A model generated the notes under the pieces. It was not told the DNA's origin. It did not search any database and was given only the letters and a program-made list of their open reading frames with translations. The translations under genes were made by a program, and so were the position numbers. From assembly GCA_963819695.1 (NCBI GenBank), contig CAWFXD010000001.1, positions 1,984,001 to 2,048,000 of the forward strand: DNA of 64,000 nucleotides, read 5' to 3'. Below are positions 34,941 to 43,369 of this stretch, in pieces. The DNA comes from DASZIT01 sp963819695 (lineage in GTDB: Bacteria; Actinomycetota; Acidimicrobiia; Acidimicrobiales; RAAP-2). Numbering within the stretch: position 1 is the first letter of the stretch; each line of letters opens with the position of its first letter.

Positions 34941-35711
34941 TCACCAATCGTAGCCGTGATCGCGGAGGAGGCGCACTTCGTCCATCTCGACCAGGAGGGA
35001 CACCTCGTCGGCGGTCAGCCCCCCTCGGGCATCGATGAGGTCCGGGCGCCGCCGGAGGGTGCGGATCAGCGCTTGCCCGTGTCGCCAGCGGGAAACCCGG
35101 CCGTGGTCCCCGGACCGCAGCACCGGCGGAACCTCCCACCCGCGGAACTCCGCCGGCCGGGTGTAGTGGGGGTATTCGAGGAGTCCACTGGAGAAACTCT
35201 CCTCCTCACTGGACTCGTCGTTGCCGAGCACCCCGGGCAGCAACCGGGCCACCGCCTCCACCACTACCAGTGCCGGCAGCTCCCCGCCGGCCAGCACGAA
35301 GTCGCCGACCGACAGCTCGCCGTCCACCAGGTGATCGGACACCCGTTGGTCGACCCCCTCGTAGCGCCCGCAGACCAGTGAGAACCCGGACGGGAGCGAC
35401 GCCAGCTCGGCGGCCACCGGCTGGTCGAAGCGCCGCCCGGAGGGGGCCAGCAGAAAGAGCGGGCGGGGCAGGCCGTCGTCCGAGGACTCCACCGCCTCCA
35501 CCGCGTCGAACAGCGGCTGGGGGGCGAGCACCATCCCCGCCCCACCCCCGAACGGGGCATCGTCCACCGAGTGGTGGGGGTCGGTGGACGCGGTCCGGAT
35601 GTCGTGGGTCCGCAGGTCGAGGTGGCCGAGTTGGCGGGCCCGGCCGAGGATGGAGGCGTCGGCATAGTGGTCGATCACCTCGGGGAAGATGGTGAACACG
35701 TCGATGCGCAT
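34941..35711 (-). CDS. trmD: tRNA (guanosine(37)-N1)-methyltransferase
   Basis: 256 aa SPOUT-class enzyme. MRIDVFTIFPEVIDHYADASI start, GGGAGMVLAPQPLFDA, SLVCGRYEGVDQRV (deep-knot SAM site), SVGDFVLAGGELPA and HYTRPAEFRGWEVPPVL. Modifies G37 of tRNAs reading CNN codons to prevent frameshifts. Twelve-base gap to rimM. Confidence 0.97.
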   Translation of the reverse strand: MRIDVFTIFPEVIDHYADASILGRARQLGHLDLRTHDIRTASTDPHHSVDDAPFGGGAGMVLAPQPLFDAVEAVESSDDGLPRPLFLLAPSGRRFDQPVAAELASLPSGFSLVCGRYEGVDQRVSDHLVDGELSVGDFVLAGGELPALVVVEAVARLLPGVLGNDESSEEESFSSGLLEYPHYTRPAEFRGWEVPPVLRSGDHGRVSRWRHGQALIRTLRRRPDLIDARGGLTADEVSLLVEMDEVRLLRDHGYDW

Positions 35712-35723
35712 GGACCCTGCCGA

Positions 35724-36227
35724 TCAGGCCAGGTCGAGGAGGCCGTCGGGCACGTCGACGGTCACCCGCACGCCGGGCTCGAGGCCGACCACGAAACGCA
35801 GCGGGATCAGCCCCCCGCCGGTCAGCACCAACAGGTCGCTGGCCGGGTTGGCCTGCACCTCCTCCACCCGTCCGAGCTCGCTTCCGGAGGTGTCGACCAC
35901 CTGAGCCCCCACCAGCTCGTGGACCCACAGCTGGCTGGGATCGTCGATGGGCGGGGCGAACAGTTCGGTGTCCCGGAGTTGATCGGCGGCCTCGATGCCG
36001 TTGACCCCTTCGAAGGTCACGATGAACCGGCCCTGATGGGGCGACGAGCGCACCACCTCGAACTCCCGCCCGTCGCCGGCGTGGAGCCTCGAGCCGCCGG
36101 CCACCCGCTCCTCCCGATTGGTGGTGAGGGAGACGATCACGTCCCCCCGGAGACCGTGGGGCTTCACGATGCGACCGACCGCCAACAGCGGACCGGAATC
36201 CTCCGGCCCGCTCAACTCCGCGGCCAA
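35724..36227 (-). CDS. rimM: Ribosome maturation factor RimM
   Basis: 167 aa. N-terminal RimM domain (VGRIVKPHGLRGDVIVSLTT, FIVTFEGVNGIEAAD-LRDTELF) and C-terminal PRC barrel (LVGAQVVDTSGSELGRVEEV, IPLRFVVGLEPG). Assists 30S assembly at S19. Six bases separate it from khpA. Confidence 0.95.
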   Translation of the reverse strand: MAAELSGPEDSGPLLAVGRIVKPHGLRGDVIVSLTTNREERVAGGSRLHAGDGREFEVVRSSPHQGRFIVTFEGVNGIEAADQLRDTELFAPPIDDPSQLWVHELVGAQVVDTSGSELGRVEEVQANPASDLLVLTGGGLIPLRFVVGLEPGVRVTVDVPDGLLDLA

Positions 36228-36233
36228 GCCGAC

Positions 36234-36572
36234 TCAGTCGTCGGCGATGTCGACGTTGGTCTGCACCCCGTCGCGAGCGCCGGCCGCCGCCACCACCGTG
36301 CGAATGGCCTGGACAACCCGGCCCCGGCGGCCGATGATCCGGCCCATGTCGTCGGGGGCCACGTGGATGCGGAAGCGGATCGAACCGCTGCGCTCCTCGG
36401 TGTTGATCACCACCGAGTCCGGCTCGCCGGCGATGGAGTTCACCAGGTAGGTCACCACCGCCAGCGGGGTGCCTCCGGAGATGCGGTTGCCGGCATCATC
36501 GTCGTCGTGGCTGCCCACCTCGTCGAGGGTGTTGACGTCCTCGGCGGAATCCACCGCCAGGTCGTCGTTCAC
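36234..36572 (-). CDS. khpA: KH-domain RNA-binding protein KhpA
   Basis: 112 aa from GTG 36572 (GTGA overlap with rpsP stop). Typical KhpA has about 80 residues; here an acidic N-terminal tail of about 30 residues rich in Asp precedes the domain. KH core: TPLAVVTYLVNSIAGEPD and MGRIIGRRGRVVQAIRTV with the GxxG loop GRRG. Works with KhpB/Jag on small RNAs and cell division. Confidence 0.93.
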   Translation of the reverse strand: MNDDLAVDSAEDVNTLDEVGSHDDDDAGNRISGGTPLAVVTYLVNSIAGEPDSVVINTEERSGSIRFRIHVAPDDMGRIIGRRGRVVQAIRTVVAAAGARDGVQTNVDIADD

Positions 36573-36856
36573 CTGGCGGCCTTGGCCGTGGCGAATTCGT
36601 CGAGGGCCCCGGACTGCTTCAGAAGCTTCTCGACCCGCTCGGTGGGCTGGGCGCCCTGCGACAACCACTTGACCGCCTTGGTGTTGTCGATCTCGATCAC
36701 CGCGTCGGGTTCGGCCAACGACTTGCCGCGGGGAGCGTAGGTGCCCACGATCTCGATGAACCGGCCGTTACGGGGCGAACGGCTGTCCGCCGCCACCAGC
36801 CGGTAGGTCGGCTGCTTCTTCTTCCCGATCCGCACCAGGCGGAGCTTGACTGCCAC
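36569..36856 (-). CDS. rpsP: 30S ribosomal protein S16
   Basis: 95 aa from GTG 36856, which follows AAGGAG. VKLRLVRIGKKKQPTYRLV-AADSRSPRNGRFIEIVGTY and NTKAVKWLSQGAQPTERVEKLL are diagnostic of S16. The open frame runs 22 codons further upstream without homology. First gene of the rpsP-khpA-rimM-trmD-rplS unit. Confidence 0.97.
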   Translation of the reverse strand: MAVKLRLVRIGKKKQPTYRLVAADSRSPRNGRFIEIVGTYAPRGKSLAEPDAVIEIDNTKAVKWLSQGAQPTERVEKLLKQSGALDEFATAKAAR

Positions 36857-36941
36857 GATTGACTCCTTGATTGTGTTGATAGCGCCCGACAGTCTCCCAC
36901 CAACCGCGAGGTCGGCGTGCAATCGGGCATCCGAAGGCGGT

Positions 36942-38510
36942 TCAGCGGGCTTTGGGAGTCACCCGACCTCCACCTTTTCCCTTCTTGCCGCCTTTGGATC
37001 CCTTCGATTTCGAGGGCCTCCGGACCGATCCCGGTGCCCCGGCCCCGGCACCGGCGAACGGGTTGCCCGCTCCCAGGGCATCCGGGCCGCCGGCCAGCTC
37101 GCCGAATCCGGCTCCACCATCCGCCCCACCGGCCATCCCGGCGAGCTCGGCCATGGCTTTGGGGGACATCCCCTGGCCCCGGCCGAACAGGCTCCCCAGG
37201 CCCCCCATGGCCCCGCCCATCCCGCCCTTGCCGAAGCCCTTCATCATCTTCCGCATCTCTTTGAACTGCTTGAGTAGGGCGTTCACATCCGAGGTGGCGG
37301 TACCGCTGCCGTTGGCGATGCGGACCCGACGGGAACCGTCGATGACCGACGGGTCGTTGCGCTCGGCCGGGGTCATCGACCGGATGATGGCCTCCACCTG
37401 GCCGATCTGGCGGTCGTCGACCATCGAGGAAGCCTGCTTCAGGTCCTTGGACACCCCCGGGAGCATCGACAGCATCCCCGAGACCGAGCCCATCTTCTTC
37501 ACCTGCTGGAGCTGCTCGAGAAAGTCCTCGAGGGAGAACCGGCCCTCGATGATGGCGGCGGCACCCTTGGTGGCCACCCCGTCGTCGAAGGTGCGCTCCG
37601 CCTGCTCGATGAGGGAGAGGACGTCACCCATCCCCAGGATCCGATCCGACATCCGGTCGGGGTGGAACAGGTCGAAGTCGTCGAGCTTCTCACCGGTGGA
37701 GGCGAAAGCGATCGGCCTCCCCACCACCTCTTTCACCGAGAGGGCGGCACCTCCTCGGGCGTCCCCGTCCAGCTTGGTGAGGATCACCCCGTCGAGGGTC
37801 AGGGTCTGGTGGAAGGCCACCGCGGTGGCCACCGCGTCCTGGCCGGTCATGGCGTCGATGACCAGGAAGGTGTAGTCGGGGGCGACCGCCCCGGCGATGT
37901 CCCGGACCTCGACCATCAATTCCTCGTCGATGGACAGGCGCCCGGCGGTGTCCACGATCAGCACGTCCCGGCCCAGACGGCGGGCTTCCTCCAGGCCGGC
38001 GGTGGCCACCGCCACCGGGTCGGTCGGCTGGCTGAACACCGAGATGCCGGCTTGGCCGCCCAGCACCCGGAGTTGCTCCACCGCCGCCGGGCGTTGCAGG
38101 TCGGCACCCACCAGCAACGGGTTGCGCCCCTGCTGCTTGAACCAGCGGGCCAACTTGGCCGCGGTGGTCGTCTTCCCCGAGCCCTGGAGGCCGGCCAGGA
38201 GCACCACCGTCGGCGGCTTGCTGGCATAGGAGATCTTGAGGGCCTCGCCGCCAAGGATGGCGGTGAGCTCCTCGTTGACGATCTTGATGACCTGCTGGCC
38301 CGGGCTCAGGCTCTGGGACAGCTCGAGACCGACGGTTCGGGCCCGGACCGCCTCGGTGAACCCCCGAACCACCCCGAGTTCGACGTCGGCTTCGAGGAGA
38401 GCGGTGCGGATCTCCCGCAGGACCTCGTCGACATCATCGGGGCTCAACCGCCCGCGGCTGCGCAGGCGGCTGAGAATTCCTTCGAATCGGTCGGTCAGGC
38501 TGTCGAACAT
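36942..38510 (-). CDS. ffh: Signal recognition particle protein Ffh
   Basis: 522 aa. N-domain, then GTPase G-motifs GLQGSGKTTT, DTAGR, TKLDGDARGG, and the Met/Gly-rich M domain (MRKMMKGFGKGGMGGAMGG) ending in a basic Lys/Gly tail. With 4.5S RNA it brings membrane proteins to FtsY. AGGAA precedes the ATG. 85 bases before rpsP. Confidence 0.97.
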   Translation of the reverse strand: MFDSLTDRFEGILSRLRSRGRLSPDDVDEVLREIRTALLEADVELGVVRGFTEAVRARTVGLELSQSLSPGQQVIKIVNEELTAILGGEALKISYASKPPTVVLLAGLQGSGKTTTAAKLARWFKQQGRNPLLVGADLQRPAAVEQLRVLGGQAGISVFSQPTDPVAVATAGLEEARRLGRDVLIVDTAGRLSIDEELMVEVRDIAGAVAPDYTFLVIDAMTGQDAVATAVAFHQTLTLDGVILTKLDGDARGGAALSVKEVVGRPIAFASTGEKLDDFDLFHPDRMSDRILGMGDVLSLIEQAERTFDDGVATKGAAAIIEGRFSLEDFLEQLQQVKKMGSVSGMLSMLPGVSKDLKQASSMVDDRQIGQVEAIIRSMTPAERNDPSVIDGSRRVRIANGSGTATSDVNALLKQFKEMRKMMKGFGKGGMGGAMGGLGSLFGRGQGMSPKAMAELAGMAGGADGGAGFGELAGGPDALGAGNPFAGAGAGAPGSVRRPSKSKGSKGGKKGKGGGRVTPKAR

Positions 38511-38630
38511 GGGTTCCTCAGGCTACCGGACGCCTGGTTGGTCCGGACCGCACGGGAGGCCGGATGTCATAGGCCACCCGCCCTCCGACCCGGCCGAGGG
38601 AGTCACAGCTCCCATCTACTGTCCGAGCTC

Positions 38631-38888
38631 ATGAAGCCCGCGCCTCTTTTGGCCCGCCTCATGGCAGGCGCAGTAACGAACGTCTCGTTCCCTGATGCCC
38701 AGCGGCTCACGGAAGCACTCGGGTTCGAGCAGCTCCGAGTGGCAGGTAGCCACCACCTCTACGCTCGCAACGGTATCCCTGAGCAGCTGAATCTCCAGGA
38801 CCGGTACGGTCAGGCCAAGCCCTACCAGCTGCGACAGCTGGTGAAGTTGATCCGCCGATACGATCTGAGCATCGAGGAGGACAAGTGA
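38631..38888 (+). CDS. hicA: HicA-type toxin
   Basis: 85 aa. LTEALGFEQLRVAGSHHLYAR contains the dsRBD-like fold with the catalytic His in the GSHH position, followed by LRQLVKLIRRYDL; this is the HicA mRNA-interferase pattern. Preceded by a GGGAG/CTCCC inverted repeat (38598-38613). Overlaps the HicB gene (TGATG), so the pair is co-expressed. Opposite strand to the housekeeping genes on both sides. Confidence 0.8.
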   Translation: MKPAPLLARLMAGAVTNVSFPDAQRLTEALGFEQLRVAGSHHLYARNGIPEQLNLQDRYGQAKPYQLRQLVKLIRRYDLSIEEDK

Positions 38889-39100
38889 TGGCTCCGTCAT
38901 ATCCGATCAACGTCTTCTGGAGCGATGAAGACGGGGCATGGGTGGCCGACGTCCCTGACCTCGCCTATTGCTCGGCGTTGGGCGACACGCCGCATGATGC
39001 GGTCTTCGAGGTAGAGGTAGCGATCGAGGCGTGGCTCGAAGGGGCCCGCTCGAGCGGACGCCCGGTACCACCGCCGTCGGCCCGGCCCGTTCATGCCTGA
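38885..39100 (+). CDS. hicB: HicB-type antitoxin
   Basis: 71 aa; starts GTG 38885 or ATG 38888. INVFWSDEDGAWVADVPDLAYCSALGDTPHDAV with the two paired strands and the DLxYCxAxGDT turn is the HicB partial RNase-H-like fold. There is no C-terminal DNA-binding domain, so autoregulation would require another factor or the HicAB complex. Antidote to the HicA gene immediately upstream. Confidence 0.8.
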   Translation: MMAPSYPINVFWSDEDGAWVADVPDLAYCSALGDTPHDAVFEVEVAIEAWLEGARSSGRPVPPPSARPVHA

Positions 39101-39136
39101 GGACCGCTTCGCTTGCGCTAACGGGCACCGGCTTAA

Positions 39137-39891
39137 TCAAAACTCGGAGGACATCCCCGCGATCGGCTGATTGAAAGGGGTGCCACCCATCGAGCCCAAG
39201 AACGGGGCGTCACCGAAGCTGAAGATGCCACCGTCCGATGCCACCAGCCAGTAGCCGCCACCGTCGGGGGTCGAGGCCATGGCCACGATCGGCTGGTTGA
39301 GGGTCATACCCCCAGTGGAGCCGAAGAACGGCGGCGTCACCGAAGCTGAAGATGCCACCGTCCGATGCCACCAGCCAGTAGCCGCCACCGTCGGGGGTCG
39401 AGGCCATGGCCACGATCGGCTTGTTGAGGGTCATACCCCCAGTGGAGCCGTAGAAGGCGGCGTCACCGAAGCTGAAGATGCCACCGTCCGATGCCACCAG
39501 CCAGTAGCCGCCACCGTCGGGGGTCGAGGCCATGGCCACGATCGGCTTGTTGAGGGTCATACCCCCAGTGGAGCCCAAGAACGGGGCGTCACCGAAGCTG
39601 AAGATGCCGCCGTCCGATGGCCACCAGCCAGTAGCCGCCACCGTCGGGGGTCGAGGCCATGGCCACGATCGGCTGGTTGAGGGTCATACCCCCAGTGGAG
39701 CCGTAGAAGGCGGCGTCACCGAGAGCGAAGACCCCGCCGTCACTGGCCACCAGCCAGTAGCCGCCACCGTCGGGGGTCGAGGCCATGGCCACGATCGGCT
39801 GGTTGAGGGTCATACCCCCAGTGGAGCCGTAGAAGGCGGCGTCACCGAGAGCGAAGACCCCGCCGTCACTGGCCACCAGCCAGTAGCCGTT
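39137..39891 (-). repeat. Six tandem 126-bp coding repeats
   Basis: The shared landmark GGGTCATACC recurs at 39301, 39428, 39554, 39681 and 39807, spaced 127, 126, 127 and 126 bases. Two unit versions exist (GGVFALGD and GGIFSFGD); the two 127-base spacings contain the extra bases that break the frame. Confidence 0.95.
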
Positions 39892-41797
39892 CCCTGTCAA
39901 CGGTGGTGGTGGGATCGGTGTGGTCCCGGTGTAGGTGAAGAGATCGGCCGGGGACTGGCGACTGGTGCCTCCCGGACCCTTGACCGTCACCGCCTCCATG
40001 CCGGTCCCCGGTGGAGAGGTCGCAGTGCACTCGGTGGCAGAACAGCTCACGTTGGTGGCCGGGGGGTCACCGAAGTCGACCTCGGTGGCCCCGGTGAAGC
40101 CGCTCCCGGTGATGGTGACGACCGTCCCCCCGGTCGATGGCCCGGAGTTGGGGGTGATCCCGATAACGCTCGGGGCCCCCTCGGGAACCACATAGGTGAA
40201 CTGGTCGGCGGGGCTGGTGGGCGAGGTTCCCCCCGGGGTGGTGACTGTCACGTCCACCATGGCTCCAGGAGTGCCGGCCGGGGAGTTGACCGAACACGAG
40301 GTGGCAGCACAGGTGAAACCGGGGGCCAGGCCGGTCCCGAAGTGGATGGAGGTGGCGGGGCCGAGGTTGGTGCCGGTGACCATGACCGGGGTCCCCCCGG
40401 TAAAGATGCCGCCTACCGGGTAGATGCCGGTGACGGTCGGAGGCGGGGTGTAGGCGTACTGGTCAGCCGGGCTGGTGACCGAGGTGCCCCCGTTGGTGGT
40501 GGTAACCGTCACGTCTACCGTGCCCGCGGTACCGGCCGGAGCGGTGACGGCGCACGAAGTGGCCGAGCAGGTGACCCCGGTGGCCGGATTGGACCCGAAG
40601 TTGACCCCGGTGACGGGGCTCAGGTTGGTCCCGGTGATGGTGACCGAGTTGGTCCCGCCGAGCGCGCCTTGGTTGGGGCTGACGTTGGTGACCGCGGGTG
40701 GGGTCACGTAGGTGTACTGGTCAGCCCCACTGGTGGCCGAGGTGCCGCCGGGAGTGGTCACCGTCACGTCCACGGTGCCCGCCGTCCCGGCCGGGGCGGT
40801 AACGATGCAGGAGGAGGTAGTCGAGCAGCTCACCCCGGTGCCGGCATTGGTCCCGAAATTGATGGCGTTGGCATACAAATTGGTGCCCTTGACGGTCACC
40901 GATGTTCCTCCCGGCGTCGGTCCCACATCGGGGGTCACGCTGGTGACTGTCGGAGGTGGTGGTGGCCAGACATAGGCCAAGGCGATCGCGGGTCCGGAAC
41001 TCGACCATCCCGCCGTAAATGTTACCGGAATTCTGGGTCGCATTGATGACGACGTAGTTGGCTCCCAAACTCGGCGGCATCAGCATGTTGAAGGTGAACG
41101 TGCCGCTTCCATGCGGCCCGTCGGCATAGATGCAGCCGAATTGGGCGGAGGATCCGGCCCATCCGATCTGAATCTGTTGGCCGCAGCCCACACACCCCGC
41201 GTTCATCAGGTAGTTGCCGGCCACCGTGACACTGCTTCCCGCGGGAGTGATCGCCGAATTGCCCGGACCCCCGTTGATAGTGACACCGGAAACCGACGCG
41301 TTACCCTTTGACCCTGAATTTGGCGGCGACACCGCCACTTCGGCGATCGCCGGCCCGGCGTTGCTGCTCGACCAAGTGCCCAGACTGCAACCGGCAGCCT
41401 GGGCGAAGTTGATGATGACCTCGTCGACACCTGCGTTGGGTGCCGGGCCCAGGTCCTGGCTGAACGAGCCGTTCCCAATCGACCCACCGGTATAGATGCA
41501 GGCCACCGGGGCGGCGGTACCGGCCCAGCCGATCTGGATCTCGTCGATGCAACCCGTGCACCCAGTGTCGTTGACCGCATAGTTTCCGGCCACCACGACG
41601 TGGGCCGTTGATGAAACGAGCGCGTAATTGTTGCCGGAGCCGTTGACGGTGACACCGGAGACGGTGGCCGCCCCGCTGCTCACGCTCGTCGGCGGCGGAA
41701 CCGCACTCGCCAACCCCGCCATCCCGACAAGCAGTCCGACGATCAACGCGGTTGCTGCCAGCGGAGCCGCCCACCTGGTGAGTAGTTTCATGGTCAT
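39137..41797 (-). pseudogene. Secreted multi-domain protein with IPT/TIG domains and 42-residue C-terminal repeats, frameshifted
   Basis: Reconstructed from 41797: signal peptide (basic start, LLVGMAGLASA), two related modules of about 110 aa each with a Cys-x-x-Cys turn (GCTGC/GCVGC then EIQIGWAG/QIQIGWAG), four IPT/TIG immunoglobulin-like domains (PPxVTxVxPxxGPxxGGTxVTVxGTNL pattern) and six 42-residue repeats of the kind GGYWLVASDGGIFSFGDA. Three single-base insertions break the frame, near 41009-41011, 39618-39621 and 39325-39331. Surface-exposed adhesin or carbohydrate-binding protein is the best guess. Either a real pseudogene or repeat-driven assembly errors. Confidence 0.75.
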
Positions 41798-41888
41798 CCA
41801 TTCCGGTCTTTGACGATCACCGTCGAAATGTCCATTGTCGATAATTTCCATGATCTTTTGGACCACAGATTCCACCGCGCTTCGTCAA

Positions 41889-41916
41889 GTTATAGAATGA
41901 GAAGACTGGCCCGCAA
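41889..41916 (-). promoter_or_regulatory. Promoter candidate of the secreted repeat protein
   Basis: On the minus strand TTGCGG (41911-41916) and TATAAC (41889-41894) are 16 bases apart, in an AT-rich stretch unusual for this window, about 90 bases before the proposed start at 41797. Confidence 0.4.
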
Positions 41917-42135
41917 CTCCTGACATTTATTGTTGCAGTGCTAGTGACAGTACCCCGTACAGGGAAAACGCCAATTGCAATTCAGGGAGGGATGTGCTGG
42001 TTACTTCTTATGTATTTCCACCCACTGGGGAGAATGTAGCGACCGTATGCGAGCTTTCTTCCTAAAACAACCTGTTTGCAACCGACCTGCTCAACGGCGT
42101 AGCCGCCGCGAAGTTGGGGCAGACGAGCCGCCGAA

Positions 42136-43369
42136 TTAGAACAGAGCGTCGACGAAGGCAGCCGGATCGAAGTCGATAAGGTCACCCACGGCTTCGCCCA
42201 GTCCGACCAGCTTCACCGGCAGTCCGAGCTCGCGTTGGATGGCCACCACGATCCCGCCCTTGGCCGTGCCGTCCAACTTGGTGAGCACCACCCCGGTCAC
42301 ATCGACCGCCTCGGTGAAGACCTTGGCCTGGGCCAGTCCGTTCTGTCCGGTGGTGGCGTCGAGTACCAACAGCACCTCCACCACCCGGCCCGGCGGACGG
42401 TCGGCCACCCGGCGTATCTTCTTGAGCTCCTCGACGAGATTCACTTTGTTGTGAAGGCGTCCGGCGGTGTCGGCCAACACCACCGCGTGGCCCTTGGAGG
42501 CAGCCCGTTGCACCGCATCGAATACCACCGAGGAGGGATCGCCCCCTTCGGAGCCTCGGACGATGTCGGCATCCGACCGGGTGGCCCAGGTTTCCAGCTG
42601 TTCGGCCGCCGCGGCTCGGAAGGTGTCGGCCGCCGCCAACAGCACCCGGTTGCCGCCGGCAGCCAGGCGGCTGGCCACTTTGCCGACCGTGGTCGTCTTG
42701 CCCACTCCGTTGACGCCGACGAACAACCAGACGTCCACCGATCGCCCGTTGTCAGAGTCGTCACTCGTGCGCAGAGTCGTCGGAGTCTGACAAGAACCCT
42801 TCCGGGCGAGGCTCGGCCAAGCCGGCACTCGTCGCCGACAGGGTGGCGACGAGGTCGCCTTTCAAAGCGTCGATGAGGGCGTCGGCCCCCGAAATCTCGC
42901 CGGCCTTCACCCGGGTTCGGAGGTCGTCGAGCAAGGCATCGGTAGCCCCCACCCCGACGTCAGCACGGATCAGGGCCTCTTCGAGGTCGTCCCAGGTCGA
43001 TGCGTCGATCTTGGACTTCGACCGCACCGAACCCAGGTAGCCGGACAGCAGGCCCCGGGCCTTCCCCATCCGGCTGCGGTAGGTGACCGGCTCGACAACT
43101 TCGACCGGCTCAGCGACCTCGACCGGCGCGGCAATTTGAACCGGAGGGGCAACCTCGACGGAGGCCTCGGGAGCCTCGGCGGGCGGAGCCGTCCGGGAGG
43201 GGGGTCGGGTCTTGGTTGCTGCCGGAGCGTCGGCGTCCGGCCCGAGGCCGCGGCGGCGGCGCAGGCGGACGCCCAAGGTCACCCCACCAGCCACCACGAT
43301 GACCGGGATGCCGACCGCGAGCCCGATCACGGTGTCCGACGCGGCGTTGATCATCGCCGGGTCGATCAC
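42136..43369 (-). CDS. ftsY: Signal recognition particle receptor FtsY, frameshifted
   Basis: N-terminal transmembrane anchor (VIGLAVGIPVIVVAGG), a Pro/Glu/Val-rich acidic linker, the N domain (SKIDASTWDDLEEALIRADVGV) and the G domain with GVNGVGKTTT, DTAGR and TKLDGTAKGG. The two halves lie in different frames that meet at about 42761-42800 (SDSDDSAHE stop versus SDDSDNGRSVDVWLFVG). Removing one base joins them. FtsY is essential, so a base-calling error is likely. Starts GTG in a GTGA overlap with smc. Confidence 0.93.

Noticed and set aside
39137..39891. Regularly spaced direct repeats that could suggest a CRISPR array or tandem satellite
   Set aside because: Unit length of 126 bases, no variable spacers, and the repeats encode a continuous 42-residue protein repeat.
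42770..42785. Programmed +1 frameshift in ftsY similar to the prfB site
   Set aside because: GAG-TGA-C lacks the slippery CTT codon and the internal SD-like element, and other genes in the contig show the same kind of indel; kept only as a remote option.
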